DNA of 64,000 nt from positions 24,995 through 88,994 of the forward strand of contig DATHWP010000091.1 in NCBI GenBank assembly GCA_035460505.1, in the 5' to 3' direction. A model generated the notes under the pieces. The model was not told the DNA's origin. It made no database searches and saw only the letters and a program-made list of their open reading frames with translations. Below are positions 52,386 to 61,403 of the stretch, piece after piece. The position numbers and the translations under genes were made by a program. How positions within the stretch are numbered: the first letter of the stretch is position 1; each line of letters starts with the position of its first letter. This DNA is from Methyloradius sp035460505 (GTDB lineage: Bacteria; Pseudomonadota; Gammaproteobacteria; Burkholderiales; Methylophilaceae).

Positions 52386-53423
52386 ATGACAAATACAAAA
52401 AATAGCCTGGCTCCCCGTTTCTCGGTTCTCGATCTTTCACCAATTGCAGACGGTAGCTCCGCTGCACAGTCATTCAAGAATACCTTAGATCTTGCGCAGC
52501 ATGCTGAACGTTGGGGCTATCATCGTTTCTGGCTTGCTGAGCATCATGGCATGCCAGGCATTGCCAGCGCTGCCACATCCATCTTGGTCGGACATGTAGC
52601 CGCAGGTACTGCGACAATCCGAGTGGGTGCTGGTGGAATCATGTTGCCTAACCACTCTCCGCTGGTGATTGCAGAACAATTTGGCACCCTTGAATCTTTG
52701 TTTCCTGGGCGCATTGATCTGGGGCTTGGCCGTGCGCCAGGCTCAGACCAGATCACCGCACAGGCCTTACGACGTAACTTGGCATCGGATGCAGATGCAT
52801 TCCCTCACGATGTGATGGAGTTGCTGGACTACTTCTCACCTAATCCAAAGGGGCACGTTAAAGCTGTGCCTGGCACAGGCCTGAATGTTCCAATCTGGAT
52901 ACTTGGCTCTAGCCTTTACGGGGCTCAGCTGGCGGCGGCGATGGGTCTGCCTTATGCCTTCGCCTCACATTTTGCCCCAGCTCAGATGATGCAAGCAATC
53001 GAGGTCTATCGTGAGACATTCCGCCCATCACAATATTTAGCAAAGCCACATGTCATGCTGGGTTTCAATGTATTCGCTGCTGATACTGATGAAGAAGCAG
53101 AATTTCTGGCCTCATCAATGCAGCAGGCATTTATCAACCTACGCACTGGGCGCCCTTCAAAGCTACCACCACCCATATCAAATTTCTGGAACCAGATTGG
53201 TGGTGCGGAGCGTGCATTACTGAACCAGGTGCTGTCTTGCTCTGCTATAGGCGCTAAAGAAAAAGTATTGGATGAGATCACAGCATTTATTCACAAGACC
53301 CAAGCTGATGAATTGATGATTACATCGCAGATATTCGATCATCTAGCACGCTTGCATTCTTACGAGCTTACGGCGGAAGTCGCTACAGAAATGAGCGTGC
53401 AGGGCGGTTCTATTACAGTTTAA
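52386..53423 (+). CDS. Luciferase-like flavin-dependent monooxygenase
   Basis: This is a 345-residue TIM-barrel protein of the LLM class, of the YhbW/MsnO8 type. It has 'FSVLDLSPIADGSSAAQSF', 'RFWLAEHHGMPGIASAATS', 'IRVGAGGIMLPNHSPLVIAE', 'LESLFPGRIDLGLGRAPGSD' and 'VPIWILGSSLYGAQLAAAMG'. These proteins use reduced FMN and oxygen; the substrate is unknown. It stands alone with a 236-bp upstream region and no visible partner reductase. Confidence 0.9.
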   Translation: MTNTKNSLAPRFSVLDLSPIADGSSAAQSFKNTLDLAQHAERWGYHRFWLAEHHGMPGIASAATSILVGHVAAGTATIRVGAGGIMLPNHSPLVIAEQFGTLESLFPGRIDLGLGRAPGSDQITAQALRRNLASDADAFPHDVMELLDYFSPNPKGHVKAVPGTGLNVPIWILGSSLYGAQLAAAMGLPYAFASHFAPAQMMQAIEVYRETFRPSQYLAKPHVMLGFNVFAADTDEEAEFLASSMQQAFINLRTGRPSKLPPPISNFWNQIGGAERALLNQVLSCSAIGAKEKVLDEITAFIHKTQADELMITSQIFDHLARLHSYELTAEVATEMSVQGGSITV

Positions 53424-53570
53424 TCGCACTTGTAATGACATGAGTCCTATACAATTTGAATAATGTTAGCTTGCTGAACAACTTAAAAATTCAGCATAAT
53501 GACTAACGTTATGAACTCGATTAGATAGGGGCAAGGTCTCCATCCCGAGAGTATAAAGAAAGAGATTTTG

Positions 53571-55316
53571 ATGCACTTGTTCCACCTTTCACGAACCCGT
53601 TATGCCTTTGCCATGTTGATATTTGGCATGTGCTTGCAAAGTGGTTACGCCTTATCCAGCACAAACTCGCCGCCAGACTTTGGCAGCAATGTGGTTATTC
53701 TTGATCCATCCATGTCGGCTTCTACCGTGCAAAGCAAGGTGGACAGAATATTCAGCCAGCAACAGAGTAATCAATTTGGTAGCAACCGTTACGCCATTCT
53801 GTTTAAGCCAGGCACTTACAATAACACCATCAATGTAGGGTTTTACACTCAACTCCTGGGGCTCGGCCAGACACCAGATGCGGTAACTATCAATGGTGGT
53901 GTGCAGGTAGATGCAGCATGGTTTGACCGAGATGCCACGCAGAATTTCTGGCGCGGGGCAGAGAATCTGGCAGTGATTCCTTCTAACGGTACCATGAAGT
54001 GGGCAGTGGCCCAAGCTTCGCCATTACGTCGCCTGCACGTCCGTGGCAGTATGGTGCTGGATGACAACGGCTGGTCTAGCGGTGGCTTTATATCAGATAG
54101 CCTGATTGATAGCGAAATTAACTCTGGTATGCAGCAACAGTGGTTGTCGCGTAATTCCCGCTGGGGTGGCTGGAAAGGCTCTAACTGGAATATTGTGTTT
54201 GTGGGTGATGATAACGCACCCTCTGGATTCAACTGGCCCAATCAATCTTATACGGTGATTGAACATACGCCAGTAGCGCGTGAGAAACCATTCCTCACCA
54301 TTGATAAAAAAGGCAAATACAGTGTGTTTGTACCTAAGCTCACCAATGGTAGCCAAGGTATCACTTGGGGCAATGGAGCAGCGGCAGGGCAATCAATCCC
54401 AATCAGCAAGTTCTATATTGCTAAAGCGGGTTTGGATACGGCTACTACAATCAACCGAGCCTTGGCTAAGGGTAAGCACCTACTGTTGACCCCGGGGGTC
54501 TATAAGCTCAATGATACGCTGCGAGTGACCACCGCCAATACCATCGTACTGGGATTGGGTATCGCAACCCTGCAACCTATCAGCGGGCTATCAGCCATGG
54601 AAGTGGGCGATGTCGATGGGGTGAAACTGGCAGGTATTCTATTTGATGCTGGTGTGATCAATTCTTCAGTCCTGCTCCAAGTCGGGCCGACTGGTAGTAA
54701 TGTTAGCCATTCTAAAAATCCTACATCATTGCACGATGTATTTTTTCGCGTGGGCGGAGCGGGAGTGGGGAATGCTACCGTCAGTCTGCGGATCAACAGT
54801 AACAACGTGATCGGGGATGACCTCTGGTTGTGGCGGGCGGACCATGGTGATGGTATAGGCTGGAGCACTAACACGACCACGAATGGGCTTGAAGTGAACG
54901 GCGACAATGTCACTATTTATGGGTTGGCCGTAGAGCACTATCACCAGTATCAGACTGTGTGGAATGGCAATGCCGGCGCCGTGTATTTCTATCAAAGCGA
55001 GGCACCCTATGACGTACCCGACCAAGCCAGTTGGATGAACGGTAGCGTCAATGGCTACGCTTCTTACAAGGTTGCAGATAAGGTTACCAGCCACCAAGCT
55101 TGGGGCGTGGGAGTTTACTGCTTTTTTGACACCAACCCTGACGTGAAATTACATAGTGCGATTGAAGTACCAAACGACAATATTGGGCTGAATGGCGTTA
55201 TGTTCCACGATGTGACTACCGTTTCGCTTGGAGGCACAGGTGAAATCACCCATGTGATTGGCGGCTTGGGTGAGGCCGCCAACCCAAGCTATCAAGTCAT
55301 ACGTCTCGCGAAGTAA
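53571..55316 (+). CDS. Exported right-handed beta-helix protein (pectate-lyase-like fold)
   Basis: The ATG at 53571 is preferred over one 3 bases earlier. The 581-residue protein has a signal peptide ('AFAMLIFGMCLQSGYALS') and then parallel beta-helix repeats typical of pectate-lyase/GH55-like folds: 'YAILFKPGTYNNTINVG', 'NTIVLGLGIATLQPIS', 'GVKLAGILFDAGVINSS' and 'NVIGDDLWLWRADHG'. It likely binds or cleaves a polysaccharide outside the cell. No catalytic residues can be assigned. It is the most foreign-looking protein in this stretch: similar proteins are, as I recall, commoner in actinobacteria and soil organisms. Confidence 0.75.
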   Translation: MHLFHLSRTRYAFAMLIFGMCLQSGYALSSTNSPPDFGSNVVILDPSMSASTVQSKVDRIFSQQQSNQFGSNRYAILFKPGTYNNTINVGFYTQLLGLGQTPDAVTINGGVQVDAAWFDRDATQNFWRGAENLAVIPSNGTMKWAVAQASPLRRLHVRGSMVLDDNGWSSGGFISDSLIDSEINSGMQQQWLSRNSRWGGWKGSNWNIVFVGDDNAPSGFNWPNQSYTVIEHTPVAREKPFLTIDKKGKYSVFVPKLTNGSQGITWGNGAAAGQSIPISKFYIAKAGLDTATTINRALAKGKHLLLTPGVYKLNDTLRVTTANTIVLGLGIATLQPISGLSAMEVGDVDGVKLAGILFDAGVINSSVLLQVGPTGSNVSHSKNPTSLHDVFFRVGGAGVGNATVSLRINSNNVIGDDLWLWRADHGDGIGWSTNTTTNGLEVNGDNVTIYGLAVEHYHQYQTVWNGNAGAVYFYQSEAPYDVPDQASWMNGSVNGYASYKVADKVTSHQAWGVGVYCFFDTNPDVKLHSAIEVPNDNIGLNGVMFHDVTTVSLGGTGEITHVIGGLGEAANPSYQVIRLAK

Positions 55317-55323
55317 AATTCTG

Positions 55324-55400
55324 TGGCGCGCCCGACAGGAGTCGAACCTGTGACCTTTGGCTTCGGAAACCAACACTCTATCCAACTGAGCTACGGGCGC
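55324..55400 (-). tRNA. tRNA-Arg, anticodon CCG
   Basis: A complete 77-nt tRNA including encoded CCA, read on the minus strand. The acceptor stem is GCGCCCG with CGGGCGC and G73. The anticodon stem TTGGT/GCCAA encloses TTCCGAA, giving anticodon CCG (CGG codons). The T-loop TTCGACT is standard. It lies 7 bp after the convergent beta-helix gene. Confidence 0.95.
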
Positions 55401-55513
55401 GTGTGTGGTATGGAAGCAGGATTATAGCAAATGGGTACTAGCTTGTCCTTTTAAGCCGCGCCGCTTATCAGTATAATCAACATCTTTACCTACGCTTTTA
55501 GGATTTAACGGTC

Positions 55514-56482
55514 ATGAGCGATTCAGATCACGATTTCCCCAAAACCACAGCTAAGCAAGTCATTCTTGCTACATTAGGTGGATTAATCCCGCCTCTGCTG
55601 GTTATTTTTCTGGTTGTTAAATTATTGATGGGGATTCAGGCATCGCATATTCCTGATGCTGATCCGGCTATAGACAGCGCTTTGGTTGCAGAGCGCATTA
55701 AGCCTGTAGCCACGATTGATTTAGCAGTAGTAGAGTCTGGCCCACACGTTGATAAAACAGGCGAAGCTGTTGTTGGCGCAGTCTGTTCTGCCTGCCATGC
55801 TGTTGGTGCTTTGGGCTCACCCAAGATTGGGGATGCTGCTGCGTGGGGTCCACGTATCAAGCAAGGTTACGAAACGCTGATTTCACATGCGATTAACGGT
55901 ATTCGCCAAATGCCTGCACGTGGTGGAAATCCAGATCTAACCGATAATGAAATTGCTAACGCAGTGGCTTATATGGCTAATAAAGGTGGCGCAAGCTTTA
56001 AAGCACCTGAAGCCGGTGGGTCAGTTGGCGGTGCTTCTGCTCCAACTGCCGCCGCAGCTCCAGCGCCTGTGGCTGAAGCCCCTGCAGCTCAAGCAAAACC
56101 TGCTACTCCAGCAGCAGAATCAAAAAAGGTTGCAGCAGCACCTGCCGCGAAAACTGAAGCAAAAGTCGAAGCTGCAGAAAAACCAGCAGCCCCTGAAGTG
56201 GTTGCTGTTAAAGAAGCTGCACCTGCAGGCAAAAGCGGGGAGCAGGTATATAACAGTGTGTGTACCATGTGCCACTCTGTTGGTTTGATGGGCGCGCCCA
56301 AATTTGGTGATAAAGATGCCTGGGCTCCACGCATTGCACAGGGCTACGACACCTTGGTGCAGCATGCCACTAAAGGCATCCGAATGATGCCAGCCAAAGG
56401 CGGTAACCCTGGATTAAGTGATGCAGAAGTCGCTGGTGCCGTGGCTTATATGGCCAATAACGGTGGTGCAAATTTCAAGTAA
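55514..56482 (+). CDS. Membrane-anchored diheme cytochrome c (cytochrome c5 type)
   Basis: This is a 322-residue protein. An uncleaved N-terminal anchor ('GGLIPPLLVIFLVVKLLMG') is followed by two class I cytochrome c domains. The heme motifs are CSACH in the first and CTMCH in the second. Each has an axial Met in 'IRQMPARGGNP' or 'IRMMPAKGGNP' and ends 'VAYMANKGG/NNGG'. The two domains are similar repeats joined by an Ala/Pro/Lys-rich linker of about 75 residues. It probably carries electrons in the periplasm between membrane complexes and oxidases. Confidence 0.93.
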   Translation: MSDSDHDFPKTTAKQVILATLGGLIPPLLVIFLVVKLLMGIQASHIPDADPAIDSALVAERIKPVATIDLAVVESGPHVDKTGEAVVGAVCSACHAVGALGSPKIGDAAAWGPRIKQGYETLISHAINGIRQMPARGGNPDLTDNEIANAVAYMANKGGASFKAPEAGGSVGGASAPTAAAAPAPVAEAPAAQAKPATPAAESKKVAAAPAAKTEAKVEAAEKPAAPEVVAVKEAAPAGKSGEQVYNSVCTMCHSVGLMGAPKFGDKDAWAPRIAQGYDTLVQHATKGIRMMPAKGGNPGLSDAEVAGAVAYMANNGGANFK

Positions 56483-56522
56483 CAATGCATTTAAAGCACG
56501 ATTTTCTGATCGGGCGTAACTA

Positions 56523-57356
56523 ATGGCAACCTACGCAATTGGCGATATTCAAGGTTGCCATTTTTCTTTTCAGCATCTGCTGTCTGAAATTCAATTCAAT
56601 GCAAGCAGGGATCGCCTCTGGCTAGTGGGAGATATTGTGAATCGCGGTGCAGGTTCGCTTGAAGTCTTGCGCTGGGTTTACCAGCATCGTGCTGTGATCA
56701 ATCTGGTGCTGGGCAATCATGATTTGCATGCGATTACCGTTGCAGAAGGTTTTGTCAGGGCACATCGAGGCGATACGCTACAAGCCATACTGGATGCGCC
56801 TGACAGAGATGCCTTGCTGGACTGGTTGCGTTGCCAACCCTTGATCCATGATGGTGGCGAGTATGTGATGGTACATGCTGGTCTGCTACCACAGTGGACC
56901 ATCCAGTCTGCAACCAGCCTTGCTGCTGAAGTATCGCAGGCCTTATGCAGTGAGAATTATCGTGATTTTCTTGCCCAGATGTATGGTAACCAGCCAGCTG
57001 CTTGGCATGATGAGCTTGAGGGGATTGATCGGTTGCGCGTCATCACCAACGCATTCACGCGCTTAAGGATATGCACAGATGCTGGCGAGATGGATTTCAA
57101 GTTCAAAGGCGAGTTATTTGATATTCCAAAAGGCTACCAACCTTGGTTTGATATTGCAGAACGCCAATCTAAAGATGCAACAATCATCTTTGGTCATTGG
57201 TCGGCATTGGGTTTACAACAGCGAGACAAGCTTTTTGCGCTGGATACAGGGTGCTTGTGGGGTGGGCAACTTACGGCGCTGAGGCTTGAAGATAGGTCTA
57301 TCTTCCAAGTGCCTTGCAGCTTGGAGGATGCTCCGCAGCCTATTACACCAGACTAA
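56523..57356 (+). CDS. apaH: Bis(5'-nucleosyl)-tetraphosphatase, symmetrical (ApaH)
   Basis: This is a 277-residue metallophosphatase: 'TYAIGDIQGCHFSFQHLL' (metal-binding DxH-like, here with Gln-Gly-Cys), 'RLWLVGDIVNRGAGSLEVLR', 'INLVLGNHDLHAI' and 'IIFGHWSALG'. It hydrolyses Ap4A to two ADP. The stop overlaps that of the convergent acyltransferase gene. Confidence 0.94.
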   Translation: MATYAIGDIQGCHFSFQHLLSEIQFNASRDRLWLVGDIVNRGAGSLEVLRWVYQHRAVINLVLGNHDLHAITVAEGFVRAHRGDTLQAILDAPDRDALLDWLRCQPLIHDGGEYVMVHAGLLPQWTIQSATSLAAEVSQALCSENYRDFLAQMYGNQPAAWHDELEGIDRLRVITNAFTRLRICTDAGEMDFKFKGELFDIPKGYQPWFDIAERQSKDATIIFGHWSALGLQQRDKLFALDTGCLWGGQLTALRLEDRSIFQVPCSLEDAPQPITPD

Positions 57357-58150
57357 GCTGCCAAATTAAGTTTTTGCGCGATTTCCTGCCTTGTCAGGCT
57401 GGCTAAATCTCTGCGGTCATGTTCTTGCGGGTTCATCGGCGCTAGAAAATCCATCACGATCACTGGCGCGCGTTGCGCGATGATCATTTTCATTGATTCA
57501 AAAAAACTGATATCCCCCCAGTACGCCATTTCAGTATTTGGTTTGCCGTCAGGCAAAGGATAGCTAATGGCAAACGGCCATACTTGCGAATTTGCATTGA
57601 TCGCTGCTTGAATCAGGCTGCTTTTGAATGGTTTGATTTCAGTACCATCTGTGGTCGTGCCTTCAGGAAAATAACATAGGCAATCATTGGATTTAAGGCT
57701 TTCCGTTGCGACCTTGACCATGCGCCCAGCATCTTGCTTGCGTTCACGTTCAGTGAATAAAGTATTCACCTTCATTGCAAACCAGCCGATTAAGGGCCAG
57801 TGCCTGATCTCTGATTTTGCAACGAAACGCACAGTGCGCACGCTATTCAACGCGTGAATATCCACCCATGAAATATGGTTGGCGATAAACATCACATTGG
57901 TCACGTCATTGGCAGGGACTTTGCCCATGAGAACAATTTCTATGTTGAGCACACCCAATAACTTGCGTGACCAACGGCTGATGATCAGCTCTCGGTTTCT
58001 TGCGCTGACTCTAGGCAATACAGTACTCGCCACCACCACCCCGTATAAGGTATGGATGATGAGGCGAATACTGCGGTAGATGCGCGTTACGGTTGAAGAG
58101 TGTTGCGGCAAAATGTTGGGGGCGAAACTACCTAAAGTGATTGAAGACAT
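57353..58150 (-). CDS. Lysophospholipid/1-acylglycerol-3-phosphate acyltransferase, OlsA-like
   Basis: This is a 265-residue membrane-associated acyltransferase of the PlsC family. The catalytic HX4D box is in 'IANHISWVDIHAL', and the second box is 'CYFPEGTTTDGTEI'. An N-terminal hydrophobic stretch anchors it. It follows the OlsB-like gene by 10 bp on the same strand, so it probably adds the second acyl chain of ornithine lipid (OlsA). A general PlsC role is the alternative. Confidence 0.88.
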   Translation of the reverse strand: MSSITLGSFAPNILPQHSSTVTRIYRSIRLIIHTLYGVVVASTVLPRVSARNRELIISRWSRKLLGVLNIEIVLMGKVPANDVTNVMFIANHISWVDIHALNSVRTVRFVAKSEIRHWPLIGWFAMKVNTLFTERERKQDAGRMVKVATESLKSNDCLCYFPEGTTTDGTEIKPFKSSLIQAAINANSQVWPFAISYPLPDGKPNTEMAYWGDISFFESMKMIIAQRAPVIVMDFLAPMNPQEHDRRDLASLTRQEIAQKLNLAA

Positions 58151-58160
58151 GTCAGCAAAG

Positions 58161-58910
58161 TTACTTGAAAAAATGTGCAGCGTAACGTCTGTTAATTCTT
58201 GATAAAGGTAGCATAACTAGCATGTCTGCGGTATTAAAATCAGGGTCCCATGCTGGCTCGCCGCATATATAAGCACCTAGGCGCAAATAGCCTTTAATCA
58301 AAGCTGGCGTTTGAACTTCAATATCTTTTTTCAGTGATTCCATCGGCAATGGGCAGCGCGGAAATACACGATACTCAGGCGGCGAGAGATAATCGCTTTG
58401 CAGTTTATGATACAAGCTTGCTGCTACGTGGCCGCCATCAGCCATACCAACGCTGCCGCAACCAATCATGAATTCGTAACGATTGGCTTGCATGTATTTA
58501 GCTAAACCAGCCCATAACATGGTGATGGTGGCGCCACTTCTGAAATCTGGGTGCACGCAAGCACGACCTACTTCAACCATGCGATCTGAAAGGTGACTCA
58601 GGCGGCTCAGGTCAAATTCGCCAGCTGAATAGTAACCACCAGCTTCGCTGACCATCATTGGGCTGAGGATGCGGTAAGTGCCTACTACCTTGCCAGTGTT
58701 GTTATCGCGCACTAGCAAATGTTCGCAGAAGTCATCAAAGCCATCACGGTCTAAGCCATCTTTGCTGACCAGGTTGGCACCCATTTCTTCTGCAAAGATT
58801 TTGTAACGCAGGCGCTGTGCTTCTTCGATGTCCGAAGCATTACGTGCAAAGCTGACGGTTAAATTCTGAGGTTCTTGCTGTAAGACTCGTCCAGAATGCT
58901 TTTCGAGCAT
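58161..58910 (-). CDS. olsB: Ornithine-acyl carrier protein N-acyltransferase, OlsB-like
   Basis: This is a 249-residue protein of the OlsB/GNAT-like acyltransferase family: 'EEAQRLRYKIFAEEMGANLV', 'GRACVHPDFRSGATITMLW' and 'YEFMIGCGSVGMADGGHVAA' are typical. It transfers a 3-hydroxy fatty acid from ACP to ornithine, the first step of ornithine lipid synthesis. The downstream acyltransferase makes the second step. Together they form olsBA. Ornithine lipids replace phospholipids under phosphate limitation in many proteobacteria. Confidence 0.88.
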   Translation of the reverse strand: MLEKHSGRVLQQEPQNLTVSFARNASDIEEAQRLRYKIFAEEMGANLVSKDGLDRDGFDDFCEHLLVRDNNTGKVVGTYRILSPMMVSEAGGYYSAGEFDLSRLSHLSDRMVEVGRACVHPDFRSGATITMLWAGLAKYMQANRYEFMIGCGSVGMADGGHVAASLYHKLQSDYLSPPEYRVFPRCPLPMESLKKDIEVQTPALIKGYLRLGAYICGEPAWDPDFNTADMLVMLPLSRINRRYAAHFFK

Positions 58911-59034
58911 TTGTCATCCCTTAATTGGTTTTAAACAATTAGGAATTTACGAATTTTAGATGACGGAATAGTGACTAAATATTTAAGGTTCTGTGAATTA
59001 AGATTGTGTAAACCAAGTGACATTAAAAAATTAA

Positions 59035-59068
59035 CGCTGTATGAGTCGTTACTCATACAGCGCTTTTT
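59035..59068. terminator. Intrinsic terminator after the glycine-zipper lipoprotein gene
   Basis: A perfect 12-bp stem, CGCTGTATGAGT / ACTCATACAGCG, with a CGTT loop. On the minus strand TTAATTTTTTAATG follows the stem, 41 bp after the stop of the gene at 59103; on the plus strand CTTTTTG follows. Confidence 0.85.
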
Positions 59069-59102
59069 GTGAAACCTAAACTTTGTTAAATACTCACTTG
59101 GT

Positions 59103-59555
59103 TTAGTGGCTAACGCGAGTGGTGCTCCCGCTTTCAACGAGGCGTACTCTGTCGCCTGGATGAAACTCTTCATCGGCCTCTTGCACGATTGCAACCAATG
59201 CGCCGCTATCTAGTTTAACCGTGATCTCAAGACCATTTTTGCGGGTGACACCTTCTTCAAGCGCGCTACCAGCCAAGCCGCCAGCGATTGCACCAACCAC
59301 TGCAGCAATGGCTGAACCCTTGCCGCCGCCGATAGTGCTGCCAGCTACACCGCCAACAATGGCACCACCTGCTGTACCCACAGGGGATTTTGTACCTTCA
59401 AGCTTCACTTGACGCACACTTTCAACTACACCCATTTTAATCGTCTGTACTTTTCGCGCTTCATCGCGGCTATATACATTGCCTGAATTTGAGCTGGCAC
59501 AAGCTGCCAGCACAGTTGAAATCATTAAAATGGCTAATATTTTTACGCTACGCAT
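59103..59555 (-). CDS. Glycine-zipper outer-membrane lipoprotein (SlyB/Pcp family)
   Basis: This 150-residue protein has a lipobox, 'LAILMISTVLAACASS'. Its central Gly-zipper (about 60-105) reads 'GGAIVGGVAGSTIGGGKGSA' and 'AAVVGAIAGGLAGSALEEG'. The C-terminus 'GDRVRLVESGSTTRVSH' matches the SlyB/Pcp lipoprotein family. It lies in the outer membrane and helps keep the envelope stable. It is a single-gene unit with its own terminator. Confidence 0.93.
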   Translation of the reverse strand: MRSVKILAILMISTVLAACASSNSGNVYSRDEARKVQTIKMGVVESVRQVKLEGTKSPVGTAGGAIVGGVAGSTIGGGKGSAIAAVVGAIAGGLAGSALEEGVTRKNGLEITVKLDSGALVAIVQEADEEFHPGDRVRLVESGSTTRVSH

Positions 59556-59588
59556 ATTGCACTCCTTCGTTAATAAATCTGCTTACCC

Positions 59589-60530
59589 TTAATTCAGTTG
59601 AATACTGCTACCAAAGGCATCTTGGTATAAATCCGCAATCACAGGCTTGCTCGGCTTATGGTTCTGTCCGCCGCGGCTAGCGATTTTGATTGCGCCCATC
59701 ACGGCAGCCAATTGGCCTGCGGCTTTCCAATCCCAACCTTGGTTGATGCCATACAACAAGCCTGCGCGGTAGGCATCACCACAGCCAGTGGGGTCTAATA
59801 TCTCAGTAGCTTTAACGCAGGGTATTTCTATACGTTGACCATCGGCAATAATCACAGAGCCATCAGCGCCTTTAGTCACGATGAGGGCTTTTACTTTTAG
59901 CGCGATGTCTTCCAGTGATAGACCCGTTTTCTCTTGTAAAAGTTGCCCCTCGTAATCGTTGACGGCCACGTAATCGGCCATCTCAATAAAGTGCAGCAGC
60001 TCTTCGCCGTTGAACATCGGTAAGCCTTGGCCTGGGTCAAACAAATAGGGAATGCCTGCTTCATGGCATTCACGAGCATGCTGGAACATGCCATCACGAC
60101 CATCTGGGGCGATAATCGCAACGCTGACATCTTTGGTATGGTTTACGCTATTTTCATGCGAGTGATTCATGGCACCTGGGTGAAACGCAGTAATTTGGTT
60201 ATCGCTCATATCGGTGGTGATGAACGCCTGTGCAGTAAAGCTATTGCTAATGGGTTTAATGTGAGTCTGCTCGATTTCATTGCTATCCAGCCAAGTGCGG
60301 TAACTGGCAAAATCAACACCGACTGTGGCCATAATCAAGGGGCTGCCGCCTAATAATTGCAGGTTATAGGCAATATTGCCTGCCGTACCGCCAAATTCCC
60401 TGCGCATTTCTGGTACCAGGAATGCGACATTCAGCATGTGGATTTTGTCGGGCAGGATGTGGTTTTTGAAGTGGTCAGGGAACACCATAATGGTGTCATA
60501 AGCCAGCGAGCCGCAGATCAGGGTATGCAT
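59589..60530 (-). CDS. PfkB-family carbohydrate kinase, adenosine-kinase-like
   Basis: This is a 313-residue ribokinase-fold protein. It starts 'LICGSLAYDTIMVFPDHF' and has 'REFGGTAGNIAYNLQLLGG' in the substrate lid. The anion hole and catalytic Asp lie in 'EILDPTGCGDAYRAGLLYG'. It resembles bacterial adenosine kinase-type PfkB proteins. It phosphorylates a nucleoside or sugar with ATP; the exact substrate is uncertain. The gene is separated by 33 bp from the downstream lipoprotein gene. Confidence 0.87.
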   Translation of the reverse strand: MHTLICGSLAYDTIMVFPDHFKNHILPDKIHMLNVAFLVPEMRREFGGTAGNIAYNLQLLGGSPLIMATVGVDFASYRTWLDSNEIEQTHIKPISNSFTAQAFITTDMSDNQITAFHPGAMNHSHENSVNHTKDVSVAIIAPDGRDGMFQHARECHEAGIPYLFDPGQGLPMFNGEELLHFIEMADYVAVNDYEGQLLQEKTGLSLEDIALKVKALIVTKGADGSVIIADGQRIEIPCVKATEILDPTGCGDAYRAGLLYGINQGWDWKAAGQLAAVMGAIKIASRGGQNHKPSKPVIADLYQDAFGSSIQLN

Positions 60531-60622
60531 GAGGAATTTCTTAAAGGGGTAAAACGCTTATTATCCTAAGCCTCTGCCAGAGCGGCAAGCTAAAGTTGGA
60601 AAAAGCTTAGATGACTGCCAGC

Positions 60623-61186
60623 TTAAGCTTTTAGGCTTATATCAATCAATTGTTTGGCGGCTTTTTTGGCGTATTTGATCGCGCCAGAGCCACGTTTCAT
60701 TTGCTCTGCCTGCATCGCGCCTTCAATCAGAAGTGATAATTGCAGCGAGAGACCTTCAGCATCTTTAACGCCAGCTTCAGCGGCTAGATCGGAAAGATAC
60801 TGCTTGAATTGGCGTGACTGCTCGGCAGACAGGCGGTGGATCGGGTTTTCTTCATTGGGGAATTCAGCAGATGCCTTAATAAAGGCCATGCCACGAAAAT
60901 CAGGTGCAGTCATCCATTCTTCGATCAGGTCGAACAGTTTTTGCAGCTTTTCATGCGGCTTTTTGGAAGATGCATCAACTTTTTCGCTAAGCCAGCTTTG
61001 AAAGTCATGATGGCCTTTTTGTAATACTTCCAGAATCAACTCTTCTTTGCTGTGGAAGTATTTGTACAGTGTCATTTTTGTTGTACCAGCCACGGCCACG
61101 ATCATATCCACGCCCGTAGAGTTGATGCCGCGGGTTTGAAAAAGCTCCGTAGCAACATGCAAGATTTTAGCTCTTAGTGCGGACAT
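60623..61186 (-). CDS. TetR-family transcriptional regulator
   Basis: This is a 187-residue protein with a TetR helix-turn-helix, 'GINSTGVDMIVAVAGTTKMT' and 'LYKYFHSKEELILEVL', and an all-helical ligand domain. A candidate operator lies upstream at 61225-61253, suggesting autorepression. The regulated genes and ligand are not known; the next gene on the other side of its promoter is convergent in layout (61404-62183, minus), so there is no divergent partner. Confidence 0.92.
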   Translation of the reverse strand: MSALRAKILHVATELFQTRGINSTGVDMIVAVAGTTKMTLYKYFHSKEELILEVLQKGHHDFQSWLSEKVDASSKKPHEKLQKLFDLIEEWMTAPDFRGMAFIKASAEFPNEENPIHRLSAEQSRQFKQYLSDLAAEAGVKDAEGLSLQLSLLIEGAMQAEQMKRGSGAIKYAKKAAKQLIDISLKA

Positions 61187-61224
61187 CGCTCGATTTCCCC
61201 AAACTTCATCAACAGATTTACCAA

Positions 61225-61253
61225 TTGTATATCAATCAATCGTTAATATACAA
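61225..61253. promoter_or_regulatory. Inverted repeat, candidate TetR operator
   Basis: TTGTATAT and ATATACAA (8-bp arms, 13-bp spacer) lie 39-67 bp upstream of the TetR-family gene. The size fits a TetR-dimer operator, but AT-richness makes chance matches possible. Confidence 0.5.
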
Positions 61254-61403
61254 CAGAGTATATGGCGATTAGCCAACCAGTCTGCATTCGGCTTGTTTGG
61301 TGGGCTTGATTGCGTAGTTTGAAATTTTAAGAATATACATGACTGTATTTTCTTAATTTAATGACTGTGTGATATTTAAAGCTGATGGGAAAGCTTGTTT
61401 TTC

